From assembly GCA_033297205.1 (NCBI GenBank), contig MU859116.1:122367-186366 (forward strand): a stretch of 64,000 nt of DNA. Direction: 5' to 3'. Both the position numbers and the translations under genes were made by a program. How positions within the stretch are numbered: position 1 is the first letter of the stretch; each line of letters opens with the position of its first letter. This DNA comes from Pseudoneurospora amorphoporcata (taxonomy: Eukaryota > Ascomycota > Sordariomycetes > Sordariales > Sordariaceae). Of this stretch, positions 42,524-53,900 are shown piece by piece. The notes under the pieces were generated by a model that was given only the letters and a program-made list of their open reading frames with translations, was not told where the DNA came from and did not search any database.

Positions 42524-43832
42524 ATGGACCTTCCTATCGACAATCAAATGGGCCAATCTCGGCCACCCGTCGGAGATGACTCAAAAATGTCGCCTTCTAC
42601 CTCTGATTTCACTTCTTACGAGATGTTCCCTTCTGTTGACAATGAAATGAGCCAGTTCCAAACATCCGGGAAAGTGAACATGGCTTGGATGCAAGGATTG
42701 GACTTAACAAAGTTAGCATCAGATTACATTCCTCTTCTCGCAGCGGTGGGAACTATTCATCTAACCTGCAACACTCACTACACATCTCTATTCCAAGAGT
42801 TGAAAGACATCAGAAGCGCCATCGAGGTCCTTACGAAACGGGCGGGAGAGTCTCCCAGTCAAGAGAGATTGTCCGCTGCTACACCAACGCTCTCCGATCA
42901 GCATGGCATCCAATCGTTGCACAAAAATGTACAGCAAAAGGAACAGGAATCCGCTCACATAGTGACAACAGAGCCTGAGCTGGTGCTGCAGAGAGAATCC
43001 CGCCGAGAGCTAGAAGTGTACAGTCATCTACAGGCGCAAGAGACAGACAGTTGGAGACTCGAGGCTCAACACTGGAGAGAGGAGGCTCAACATTGGAAAC
43101 TCGAGGCTCAAAATTTGAGACAGGTGGTAAATAATTGGAAACTCGAGGCTCACAAGATGACAAAACAATGCCATGACTTGAAAGATCAACTTTCCATGCT
43201 GGTACAATGGTCAGAAGTCCGAGAAGCACAAGCCCAACACCTCCGAGTCCAGCAACTCCAAGCCCAGCAACCTCCAGCTCAACAACCTCCAACTGAACAG
43301 CCTCCAACTGAACAGCCTCCAACACAGCAACCTCCTGTTCAGCAATATCCAGCTCAGCATCTTCCGGCTAAGCAACTTCAAGCTTATCAACAGGTCCAGC
43401 ATCCCACAAGTCAGCAACTCTACTTCCAGAAAAAAGCTCGAAAAAACCCAGCAATCCCAAGTACAGCAACCCGGAGTTTACCATACCCTAGCAAACCGGT
43501 TTGAACAGCATCCTCAGCCGCGACCGCAGTCGCAACCAATGGTCAATTCGTACCCGTCTATGCTTTCACCACATGGACTAAATGGAGAGGGTAGCAATTC
43601 TAAGGAGCATGTAAGGCCTGATTACAATTTTCATGAACGGCCGACATCAGTTCCCGCCTCTACGGACATGCAGAACGTTTTTAGTCTCGTAAACCAGGGA
43701 ACTCGTGAGGCATCTAGAGTCGGAACGCCGCCCATAAAGAGGGAAAGGCCCGGAACCCCAACATTTGAGTTTGAGACTCCAATGCCGCCCAAGAAGAAGG
43801 GAAGGCTTGAGGAAGTAAAAAGAGGAAATTGA
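42524..43832 (+). CDS. Gln/Pro-rich coiled-coil protein with an apparent 1-base frameshift
   Basis: The ATG at 42524 opens a frame with an N-terminal segment (MAWMQGLDLTKLASDYIPLL), then a helical part with repeats WRLEAQHWREEAQHWKLEAQ and NNWKLEAHKM. A Gln/Pro tract (QQPPAQQPPTEQPPTEQPP) follows. This frame ends at 43504 after KARKNPAIPSTATRSLPYP, which breaks the Gln/Pro bias. In the +1 frame, starting within the A6 run at 43430-43435, the bias continues: KKLEKTQQSQVQQPG, EQHPQPRPQSQPMVNSYPS, and finally an NLS-like tail, PPIKRERPGTP and PPKKKGRLEEVKRGN, to a stop at 43832. So the gene most likely spans 42524-43832 (about 435 aa) with one extra A. No family is recognised. Confidence 0.6.
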
Positions 43833-45811
43833 GGAGAAGAAAGAATCATTTGGCGGCAAATAATGAGCCTGCCCTATTCAGGAGAAGTGGAGGAAGACCA
43901 GCGCATGAAAGGTGGTAGTTGTCGCAGACACCCTCAATGAGAAACACGGCTACTTTCAAGACGATATGTCCTACTGCTGGAAGAGAGAGGCGAAAGGGCA
44001 AGCTCTATATATGCGGTGTTGGAAACACACTTCATGGCATTAGCGAAGCGGAAAAAGTGTGCCACAGCTACTTGACACTATCATGGTGGGTACTTGGTTA
44101 CGTGATAAAGCGAATAACGGACGGGACCTTGGTGGTGATGGGCGGTTTGCCGATGTTTACTGACAGCGAAAGGAAATTCAATGGGGAAAAAGGGGTGGCA
44201 TAATACACGGTAGTGTCTCTTGAAAGGCTGTAGGCAGGTTGATCCAGAAAAAGTATCTCGATTGTTGGGGGGGCGGGGGGGGGGGGCGGGGGGGGGGGGT
44301 GTNNNNNNNNNNAAATTCAATGGGTAAAAATGGGTGGTATAAAACCCGGTTTTTTCAATTTAACGGAATATTCCAGGTGTAACCACAAAAACTATACCCC
44401 TTTTTCCCCCCCCCCCCCCCCCCCCCCCTTGGAGCATCGAGATGTGTGGTAGCGTTGATGAAGTCGAATGAGAGCAAAACCTGTTTGGCTAACAATGGGC
44501 TTACTCAGTAACGTAAACATCACTTTTTGTTACACCCATATCCCGTCACGACCACCTCGATCGAAGTGAGAGAAAGTGTCCATCGCAATGAAGTTGCCCG
44601 TGGACATATTGACAACCACCACCACAACCACCATCACAACTCCCAGCTCCCAACCTACCAATCACATCTCAACCCCCTGCATATGTCCAGTCCTCCCAAG
44701 CCACACTACAAACAGTCTATCGTAGCCCATTGCTTCAAGTTTCCTGCGTCGTCAACGTTTTTTTTTAAAAAAAACCAGGCACCATCACCACCACTGCACC
44801 ACAGCCATTGGTCCAGCCCGGTCATCTCCATCAATCCAACAAGATACGAAATATATGAAAGCCATGAAAATGGTAACCCCCAGTTCTCCGAATAATTTCT
44901 ATTGGCCCAAACCCAGATGCAAGCCAGATGAAGCTTCAAGGCTGAAAAAGCCACGGCATGAAATTGCTCCGAGTCACGAGTAAGCACAGGTCTTGGCAAG
45001 CACCCTTAGCACACCCTTAAGGCAGCCCCAAGGCACCTATCCCCGCTTTTTCCCCAGATAATCGCGTATATTTGAGGGGAGCCCTGAATCTTGTGGGAAG
45101 GCTATTGAATGCCACAGTCTACCGGGGTGGACTCCTTTGTGCCATGTGGCATGGCTAGATACCTGGGTAGGTAGTTCGGTCCTTTAATTTCCCTGGACCT
45201 CTCTGGACTCTGACTGAGGCGTGAGTGCTGCGATATGAGTGGTGTGGAGGATGGAGATGGGCTTGGAAGGATTGGGTGGCTGAACTTCTGAAGAGACGAT
45301 GGCTTTTCTACTTATAGCTCTTAAGTAGCGGAATAGCGCATGATCTGCATTGTATGAGCTAGGAGCCCCCTGGTTCTAGACTGGAAGGTAGGGGATTCAC
45401 GAGATGGTATGGCTGGTAGCCTGGGGTTTAGGTGCAGAACCGTGCAATGTGGGTGGTTGATCGGTGAGGGGGGAAGACCGCGTTCGGTAAGTGATTCGAA
45501 CTAGGATCGTAGATGGGGCGAATGGCGTGAATGGTCCTAGTTGCTGTGGAAATATTGAGGAGTCACCAAAACCCGTGACTGGGTGGACGCGGTGGGATGG
45601 TGGTGTTGAAAAGCCGGAATTGGCTGGGGTATGAATAGATCATCGCGTCCAGACTCGCGGTCATGTTGCACCCAGTGGTATAAGTTTGGGCTTGTCTCAC
45701 CCTCTTCGGCTTGGACCCAGCCCACTTGGTAGAACTTCTGCATCGGCCGTAGTACCTCGGCTTGTGAGCAATATTGTCCATATCCAGCACTTCCAACGAA
45801 CGAAGTCCAAC
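43833..45811. other. Intergenic region with an assembly gap
   Basis: No gene is supported. The region contains a G/C homopolymer stretch (44268-44300), the N-gap and a C-run (44408-44428). A CACCACCACAACCACCATCAC tract lies near 44616-44637. The last 100 bp are the leader of the gene at 45812. Confidence 0.4.
44303..44312. other. Assembly gap (10 N) with near-duplicate flanks
   Basis: Ten Ns follow a G-rich homopolymer. The sequence right of the gap (AAATTCAATGGGTAAAAATG from 44313) closely repeats that at 44174 on the left (AAATTCAATGGGGAAAAAGG). The repeat continues as GGTGGTATAAAACCCGG versus GGTGGCATAATACACGG. This suggests one locus represented twice. Confidence 0.9.
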
Positions 45812-47061
45812 ATGCGCATGCAATTCCTAGCCACCCGCGCCCTTCTAAGCGGCTTCGCTTACGAACGACTTCCCACCATCCCCGGGACCTCACCCAACCC
45901 AAACCAAGGCCTCGTCGCCATCGGTACTGGCACCAACGCAGCGAGCTGCGATATAGGAGAGACCACATGCGGAATCGGCTGTATGCCTTTGGCTAGTGTT
46001 TGTTGTTCTGGGTACGTGACCCATTGATCCATCCCGTCCCCTTGAGGGTGATGTATGGCTGATGAACTGTGAATGTACAGAAAAGGATACTGCGACCCAG
46101 GCGAATACTGCACCGAACGAGATACCTGCTGTCCGATTGGCAAGACTTGTTCACCTGGTGGTGGGTGTGATGCTGGGAAGGTACTTTGTGGTAATGGGTA
46201 AGAACAACCCGCCATTTACTGCTGCCACCTAGAGGTGGTATCCGGTACTGACTCTTTCGACAGATGTATGCCCGCAGGCGCCGTCTGCTGTCCAGACCAC
46301 GGCTACTGCGACGCCGGTGAAGTTTGTACCGACCATGGAACTTGCGCCGTTGGCTCAGGCGGTAGCGGAGGTGGAGGAGGAAGCGGTGGTTCCAACACCT
46401 GCAGTGCCGCTGGAAAGGAAAACTGCGATGCCAACTGGTGTATGCCGTTGGGAAGTGTCTGCTGTGGTACTGGCGAAGGGTGGTATTGTGATGTGAGTTT
46501 GACCGTTGACATCCATCCCGTCTTCGTAGGAGAAATGACTGACGAGAATGCATGATCCAGGCCGGCTACTACTGCACACAAACCGGCTGCTGCAGGAACG
46601 GTCGGACCTGCAGTAGCTCAGGTGGCGGTTCTGGCGGTGGCAGTGGCGGTGGTGGCTCCAACAATCCTGCGCCCACAACACAAGCACCGGCGGTGACATT
46701 GTCTTCTTCTTCTCCTCCTCCTCCTCCTCCTCCCCCTCCTTCTTCTTCTTCTGTCGCGGCGCCACCACCACCGGTGCAGACGGAGAATTCTGCTACCGGC
46801 GACGGCCGTCCGGGAGCGACGATGCCGGTTCGTCCTACTCTCAGTGTCGATGATGGAATTGATGACGTGACTACTCAGTCCAGCACGCCGACGAGCTCAA
46901 CGACGTCGAGTTCTTCGATCTCGACGCAGACGGCGCAATCCACGGGACTTTCGGCCGGGGGTGATGTGCTGCCGGGAGGAGCTGGTATGGTGTCGGTTTC
47001 GGCTGGGTTGGTTGTAGCTTGGGTTTTGGGGGCGGTTGGCTTCATGGCCCCTATTTTCTGA
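45812..47061 (+). CDS. Cys-rich surface protein with Ser/Thr stalk and probable GPI signal
   Basis: Four exons (45812-46011, 46081-46197, 46264-46492, 46561-47061) with consensus borders give 348 aa. A Cys-rich ectodomain repeats a CCxxGYCDxGExC pattern: SVCCSGKGYCDPGEYC, AVCCPDHGYCDAGEVC, SVCCGTGEGWYCD and AGYYCTQTGCC. Gly/Ser linkers (GGSGGGGGSGG) separate blocks. Then comes a Pro/Ser stalk (PPPPPPPPPSSSS), a Ser/Thr-rich region and a hydrophobic C-terminus, VSAGLVVAWVLGAVGFMAPIF, after a small-residue site. This fits a GPI-anchored cell-wall or surface protein of the granulin-like, Cys-rich type common in fungi. The N-terminus (MRMQFLATRALLSGFAYERL) is a poor signal peptide as read. The start may be upstream or the signal may be damaged. 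Confidence 0.75.
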
Positions 47062-47913
47062 AGCTTGCCTTATGTGTTGCATCTGTCAATATTCTGTTTG
47101 ATATGGGTCTGATTGCCTGGGATGAGAATGAACCAATTTGCTTGAGGAGGGTATGACAACAAGGGCAGGTGATACGAACTAAGACTGTCGGTATCCTTCT
47201 GAAAGAAGAATGATTTGCAATGGACGATACCAACTTGAACAGAGGTACACCGCGTCCCAGAGCAGCCAATGGACATTGGCAGTTAGATCACCTATATAGA
47301 ACAGGTCTGTCTATTGTAGCCACCTATTCCCTGGTCTCAACCACAATTGCCGTGAAAACAATACAGCCGCATTGAACCGGAACTGATCCGTATGGCTACT
47401 CCTTAGATCATCAACGTCGGCAAATGCCAGAACGTGCTGCCCCACTTTGCCTGCACTTTGTGGACCATCAACACCGGTATACATACCTCCTAACATTTTG
47501 AGATCACTTCATACTTCACCACCGCCAGACTGAACAGCCGGCCTTTGTGAACGCCCTTGATTAAAAAAACCTAAGCTAAACAAACATCTACCCAGACAAA
47601 AAACGCAACTGAAGTGCTTCATGTGAATGGGACCAACCGTCCGTCCAACGCCAATTTGATGATCCGATCTCGCTTCCTTGTTCCCATCAAAACCCCTCCC
47701 CCCCTTCCAGTTCACCTTCTAGCACCGATTTCAACCAGTGAGTATTCTAACCCATCCACTTCCCCTTTTGACCTTTATAGCTTCCAAGTTATAGCAAGTT
47801 ATAGCAAAGTTATAGCAGCAGGTCTAGCAACAGAGCAACCTTCCAACCTAAAAAGCTCTCTCAATGACCTGAAGAATCCTAGCATGCTTTTCCATCTTCC
47901 CCCAATGAATCCT
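47062..47913. other. Convergent intergenic region
   Basis: This is the 3' region of the Cys-rich gene (plus) and TOR (minus). No separate gene is supported; frames here on the plus strand are shadows of TOR or random. Confidence 0.4.
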
Positions 47914-50900
47914 TTACCAGAAACTGCACCATCCAATGTAATGCTGGCACAAGTTCTCAAGCTTGGTAGCCTCGATGATCAACTTGTTAACTTGATCGGT
48001 TACGTTAAGCTCCTCGTGGGGCTTGAAGTCGCGGCCGGTGAGCTTCTGCTGCACGCGGTCCAGAACCTCGAGAGCGCGCGCGTTCTGGACTTCCTGCTGC
48101 TCTTGCTGGTTGTTGCCATGGCCGTTAACCATGCTGCTGCCAGTCGGGTAGATCGCAGACGAGTTGGTGCGGGCGCGGGAGCGTCCGGGGTTAGCAGACA
48201 TTCCCATTCCATGACCATCTGCGCCAGGAGCAGCCTGCGCTGCAAGGAACTCGGTGGGTGCCACAGGAGCGTCAAGGATGGATGGCCGGCGGGCGCGCGG
48301 ACCAGGACCACCGGGCATGGCAACCTCCCGCTCGGCGTTAAAGTTGGGACCAGGCGGGCTGGTAGGGTTTGTCAAACGCCAATTGAGCAAAGGATCGTGA
48401 ATGAACTAGTTCGCATGTTAGTCAATAATCCCAAGAGGGAAGGACCATAGCAAAGGAAACTTACAGCTTCAAGGACAGCCATGACACTCTCCTTGTTCTC
48501 GCGCAACACCCTCATCACATGCTCACAAGTGGTACGGAAACTACCCTCTATGTTACTAACTTCCATAGCGTATGTGAGCATGCGAGTCAGTCTGAACGGC
48601 ACCCGCTCAGGGTACTTCTCGCGCTTCATGGCTACTTCGAAACAGTCACCGAAATCAATGTGAATGATCTTGCCCGTGATACGGTCAAGCATCAAGTTGC
48701 TAGGGTGGCGATCACCCAAGCCGAGGATGTAGCCGACCATCGACATGACACCAAGAGAACGGGTGTAGTTAGTTCTCCGATCGAGCCAGGCCTCAGACGA
48801 CTTGCTCTTCAACCACAGGACACGGTACAGATCTTGACCGGTAGTATTGTCAAGAGCGTAACCGAAGACTTCAACCTTTTGCATGAGGGTAAGGTTGTCG
48901 TAATCAGGAGCCATCTGCAACATAATGCGATGCTCGATGTTGAGGAGAATCTTTCTCGAATCTCTGTACTCCCGGATCAACTGATGGACAGTGTCACTGT
49001 TGGGAACCCAGCCGAGAAGACCAGAGTTCTGTGAAAGAGGAATGGCGGGGTATCTCTGGATGTTGAGATGCCGCTTGAAGCATTCCGAGTCGTTGGACAA
49101 CAAAGTATTGCAAAGACCGAAAAGCTGCATGACACGCTCATCTTGACGGATATCTTCGTGTCCCTTGAGGAGGAAAGTATATGTCTTGCCATCGCTGCCA
49201 ACGATGTCAAGCTTGCGAGGCCGTTGCTTGGAGCTGATCACGCTGAAGGTGGCGTCAAAGGACATGATTCTAACAACCTCCTGGCCACTACGGTATGTTC
49301 CAGGCACAGCAAGTTCGAGATCCTTGGCGTTCAACAAGTTAGGCGAGCAGTAGGCCAACTCAAGGGAGGTCATCTGCGGAAGTTGACGGGTGATGCGACG
49401 GAACACCGTATAGTAAAGGTCCCATGCCTGGTTGAGGTCATTGGAGTCTTGTGTCTCTTGATATTGACGGCACCAATCCCGTGCGTCGCTCAAGTCACGG
49501 CCAAAGGTCTGGGCGAAAGAGATCTCTCTAAGAGTTTGCGGGCCAGCCTCCAGCAACTCGTGAAGCGGCTCGAGAGTGGCAAACATGCCCTCAATGTTGT
49601 GGTCGCCGAAGTACAGGCGTGAAGCCTCCTCGAGAGCCTCGTGCCACAACTCGTGCCATAAGACAGCGACGCGGATAAGCTCACCACTGACAACTTCAGC
49701 TTGCTCAACAAGGCGGAGACTGTGTTGACGCATGCTTTCAAGAATCTGGTTGGCCGACCGAACTCTACGCGTGTTGTGCCAAGACTTCCTTGCTACCGTC
49801 AACGGGTACACCAGCGCCTGTGGGTGAGCACGGCCAACATCGGCCAACAGGCCATGGACGGACTGCTGGACCCTCTTGTGAGGTTGGTTGATTCTGGCGA
49901 TCAACTGGGGGATAACCTCAAGCCAGGTATCAACACTAACACGCGTAAATCCTTCGGTAACGGCGTTATGGACATCGATATGACCACCATGAGTGAGCCA
50001 CAAGGCCAACAGGCGCAGAGTGTCCTGCAAAGAGCTGCCAGAGGACAGCGCGATGGACTCGAAGAATCCGCGGACAGCAGGAACCACGTATTGGATGATG
50101 TAGTTCTGCTCCCCATTGTTGCGCACATCAACCTCACGGTTTGCTGTCAGGTACTGAACGACTTCAAAGTTGGCCAGAGCCCACGCGTGCCAAGCCTTGT
50201 ACCACTTGTTGTTGTAATGGGTAGCCTTGTAGTAGCAGTCAAGGACTTCGGCGCGGTACCTCTGTTGCCAGTCGTCCTTGTTCAGCGAGACCATCCACTC
50301 GCCCTGGCGTAGATAGCACTTGGCAAGCAAGACAGTCTGCTCGAGCCAGTTTTTCTGCCCCTGTGGATGCAGCATCTCCTCATTGAACTCGGCAAACCCT
50401 GGCTGGTTCTGCACTTCCATGCCGTTCTGTGCATGGGTAGCCATGTGCATTCGCGACGCTTCAACGCGGTGCGCAGTCTCCTGCGTGAACCTCTGCAGGC
50501 AGTACAGCGTCTTCTCGGCAACCCTATGCTCCGAATTGCGGAATCCTGGTGACTGTCCAATCTCCCACTGGAACTTCAGAACCGCATACAAGATCGGAGA
50601 TGCAATTCTGCTGCTAACCGGGCCCGGATGGCGATCATGCCAGTAAGGAATGACAGAGTCTAGCGACGAGTCGGTTCCAATAAGCTGCTTTAGCGACTTT
50701 TCGGCGAGTCCCATGCGGCCCGACTTGCGACAAAGGTTGGCGAACTTGGTCCACATATGCATGTTCTCCTGCGGAGTCATGACAAGCGACCTCAAGCGTA
50801 GCATGCGTTGCCATACCTCGACATTGCGCTGGCAGCCCTTGAGACGAGTCTCCCAGGTTCTGCGCATGGTAGCCTGCTTTTCTCCGTCGGTTTGCTTGTA

Positions 50901-53900
50901 GACAATAAGCTCTTCCAGCTCCGCGAGCATCTGGACGCGTACTACAACCTGATAGGCCCGGTTGTAAGACTCGCTAACAAGCGCACTAAGCTCGGTATCC
51001 AGTCCTTCGCGGGCTTGCTCAATGCATGCCATGGCCTCCCTGAACTGATTGCGGTGAAGGGCGAGAATAGCACCAAAGAAGGCTCTATCTGGGGAGAAGC
51101 GCTTCATTGACTGAAGGTAGCTGTCCATGGAATCCCATTTGCCGAGACCCCAGGCAGCAGTTGTCGCCAGTGGAGCAATGCGTCTCTGAATCTCAGGAGC
51201 CGAATTGGCCCAGGTCTTTCCAGCAAGCGTAGCCAGGGAATCCCACTCTCCAAGAGCATGGTAACAACGCATCTTGCCCATCACAATGTCGACCGGCACA
51301 GGCTGGTCTTCGGGAATTTCGCGCTCGCGTTGGCAGTAGAAGTTGAGAGCTTCGTCCCAACGCTCGAGCTTCTCGAACCAACTCTCGCGCAACTGGATAC
51401 CCTCTCTGTAGGTCTTCACTTTGCGGAGGATACCGATGGCAGCATCGGATTGCTGGAGCTGGTTATTGATGACGATCAGAGCCTCAACTGCACCACTGTT
51501 ATGGTCCTGCAAGAACTCAAGCTCCTTGTAGTGAAGAGCCTTTGCGTATGCGTGGCAACGTGCGGCCTCGCGTCCCAACACTCTAATGTCGATGGGCAGC
51601 GCCTTATCATCGTGCTCCATAAACTCAGCAAGGTTGAGGAGCTGGCCAAGGAGATCCGGTGGCACGTTTTCCGACTTGATCGTATTCTCAATGTTGGTGA
51701 TCAAATCCTCCTGGAACTGTTCATAAAGCTCGCTCCAGCAAGATACGAAGGCCGAGTTGAAGAGCTCACGCGCAAGAGGTTGGTAGTTGCTGGCCAAGCT
51801 GGCACAAGCACGCAAGGAGTGATTCGGCGACTCGGTAAGGAGAGTTGTGCTAAACTTCCTGAACCACTCATGCCAGTCGTCCTTGGTCGACTTGCCCTTC
51901 GTCTCCCACACCTGCTTGAGATGGACCGGATTCAGGGTTAACTTCTTGGGCGGGTTGTTTTCGGCAGCAAAGCCCTCCATGGTGATGTCTTCGAACCGAG
52001 GGGCGAGGTTTTGTGGAAGGGCCTCGCCCTTCTTGAGCTTCTCTATTGCCTTCTCATAGTTCGAATGCTGAATGGCATACATGGAGATCGCCTTGTCGAC
52101 TGTGTGCTCGAAATGCAAGTAATCGCGTCCTAGTTGCAGCATAAGTGCGCAAAGGGTGTCCAAAGCGGCCACCCGAAGACTCGGCTCGCCGCTAGCCAGT
52201 ACACGGGTCAGGGGATGGATGATCTTTGATGCGTAATCGTTCAAGTTTACCATGCTCGAAAGCTTTCCGATCGTCTCGATAGCCGATTTCCGAAGGAACA
52301 ATGGCTGGCTGTGACTGTCGAAAAGACGTACAATGACTGGGATTATCAGATGCATGTACTCTTCGGCGCTTGAGCCAAATACCAGGAATGCATGGAAGAC
52401 TTTCTCGCTAGGTTGCCGCTTTGTGCTGACATCCTTTTCGAGCACGCCCAGCATCAGGGGGAGCAACTTGGCGAGGTAGATCTTGAACTCGCCCTCAAGA
52501 GACCGCGAGATCGACTCTATTAATCCCAGAATAGTGCTCTGAAGCGCGAGAGTTGTATGCCAGTACTCTTGGAGAACATCGATGATGTCTTTGAGGTATA
52601 CTCGGATGTGCTGGCGTACGATGCTGACTAGTCTGCTCAGATGGTTGAAGTAGAATTCGAGGCGGGAATTGCTCGATGCACGGATGACTGATATGAAGGC
52701 GGGAACCACGCGATCAAGAAACTGTACACACTTCAGACCCAGAGTGATGAAGATGCTCATGATGGCATCGACGACGTTTCCGTGCCACTGGACCAAAGAC
52801 TGATCCTTTAAGATCTGAAGTAGTGCATTGATTACCACTGTCGGATAGTAGTCTTCATTAGATGGTGTTAGGCCACCCATCATCAGAGAGACATCGGTCA
52901 GTTGGGCGGCTTCGTTCTTGTTGTCATCCGTACTTTCTTCGATCTGTATCAAGTTAGTCAACGCATTTTTGACGGAACCAGGTGTTTTGTCTGAGGGGTT
53001 TCCGCTCCTCGCACTCGCGACTTTGCCCACTAGGCTGGCCATACTGCCCTTCATAGGACTGGCTCGGAACATGTTATAGAGATGGTCTGTCAAGTGCCGA
53101 AGGTGTTTATAGTCGTCTGGAATGCTTTTAAGGGTATCCTATACCTGATGTTTATACGGGTCCAGAGCGCCTAAAATGCCCATAAGCTTGATCGTTTCCT
53201 GTCGTAACGTGCCGTGTTGGGGCTCGCCGCGGATGATCGCTTGAAGGATCTCGAGAAGTTGAGGGTATTCGAGATAAGGTTTGATGACATAGCCAGCGTT
53301 GCTAGCAAGTTGACCGAGGGTGTGGAGGGCAGCCTCCCGCTTGATAGGAGCACTCTGATCCTGTAGGGCGTCAATAATAATGGGCATCAACGTGTCCTTG
53401 TAAGCAAGCATGGATTCTCCGCCGACCGTGCACAACTCTCCGATCGCTTGAAGGACCGTTGCGGCCACAGAAGGGGTGGGATCACGCGCTTTTGGTAGAA
53501 GAACTTCGGTGATGGAGTTCACGTAGGGCTTGACCAGGTCCTGGGCATGCTGCGTAAGCAGACTCAGCAACTTGGAGCTCTCCTCTTTGCTCCTGGCCAC
53601 GTCCGTGTATTCCAGCTCAGTTAGCATCTGAATGATGGTCTTTCGCAACTGGGGAATGACATAGGCCGGGTTGTACCGAGCCAAACGTCCGATGATCGAG
53701 ACGGCAACTTCTCTGATGGCGAATACTTCGTCGTGGAGGGCGAAAAACAGGGTCCGGATATTCTCAGCCTTGGCTAGGTGCTGGTCAAAGCGCTCGTCGA
53801 GGGCAGCCAGGACGGTACGTCTGATAGCGGCATCAGGATCCGAGACGCCGACTGTCAAGAGCTTCTCGATAACATCTGCGACCACCTGGAGCGCATGGTA

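Noticed and set aside
43919..44203. 94-codon plus-strand ORF before the gap
   Set aside because: No ATG at its start, next to low-quality sequence, no recognisable protein.
47614..48450. 278-codon plus-strand ORF
   Set aside because: Mostly antisense to the TOR C-terminal exon; no family and no ATG context of its own.
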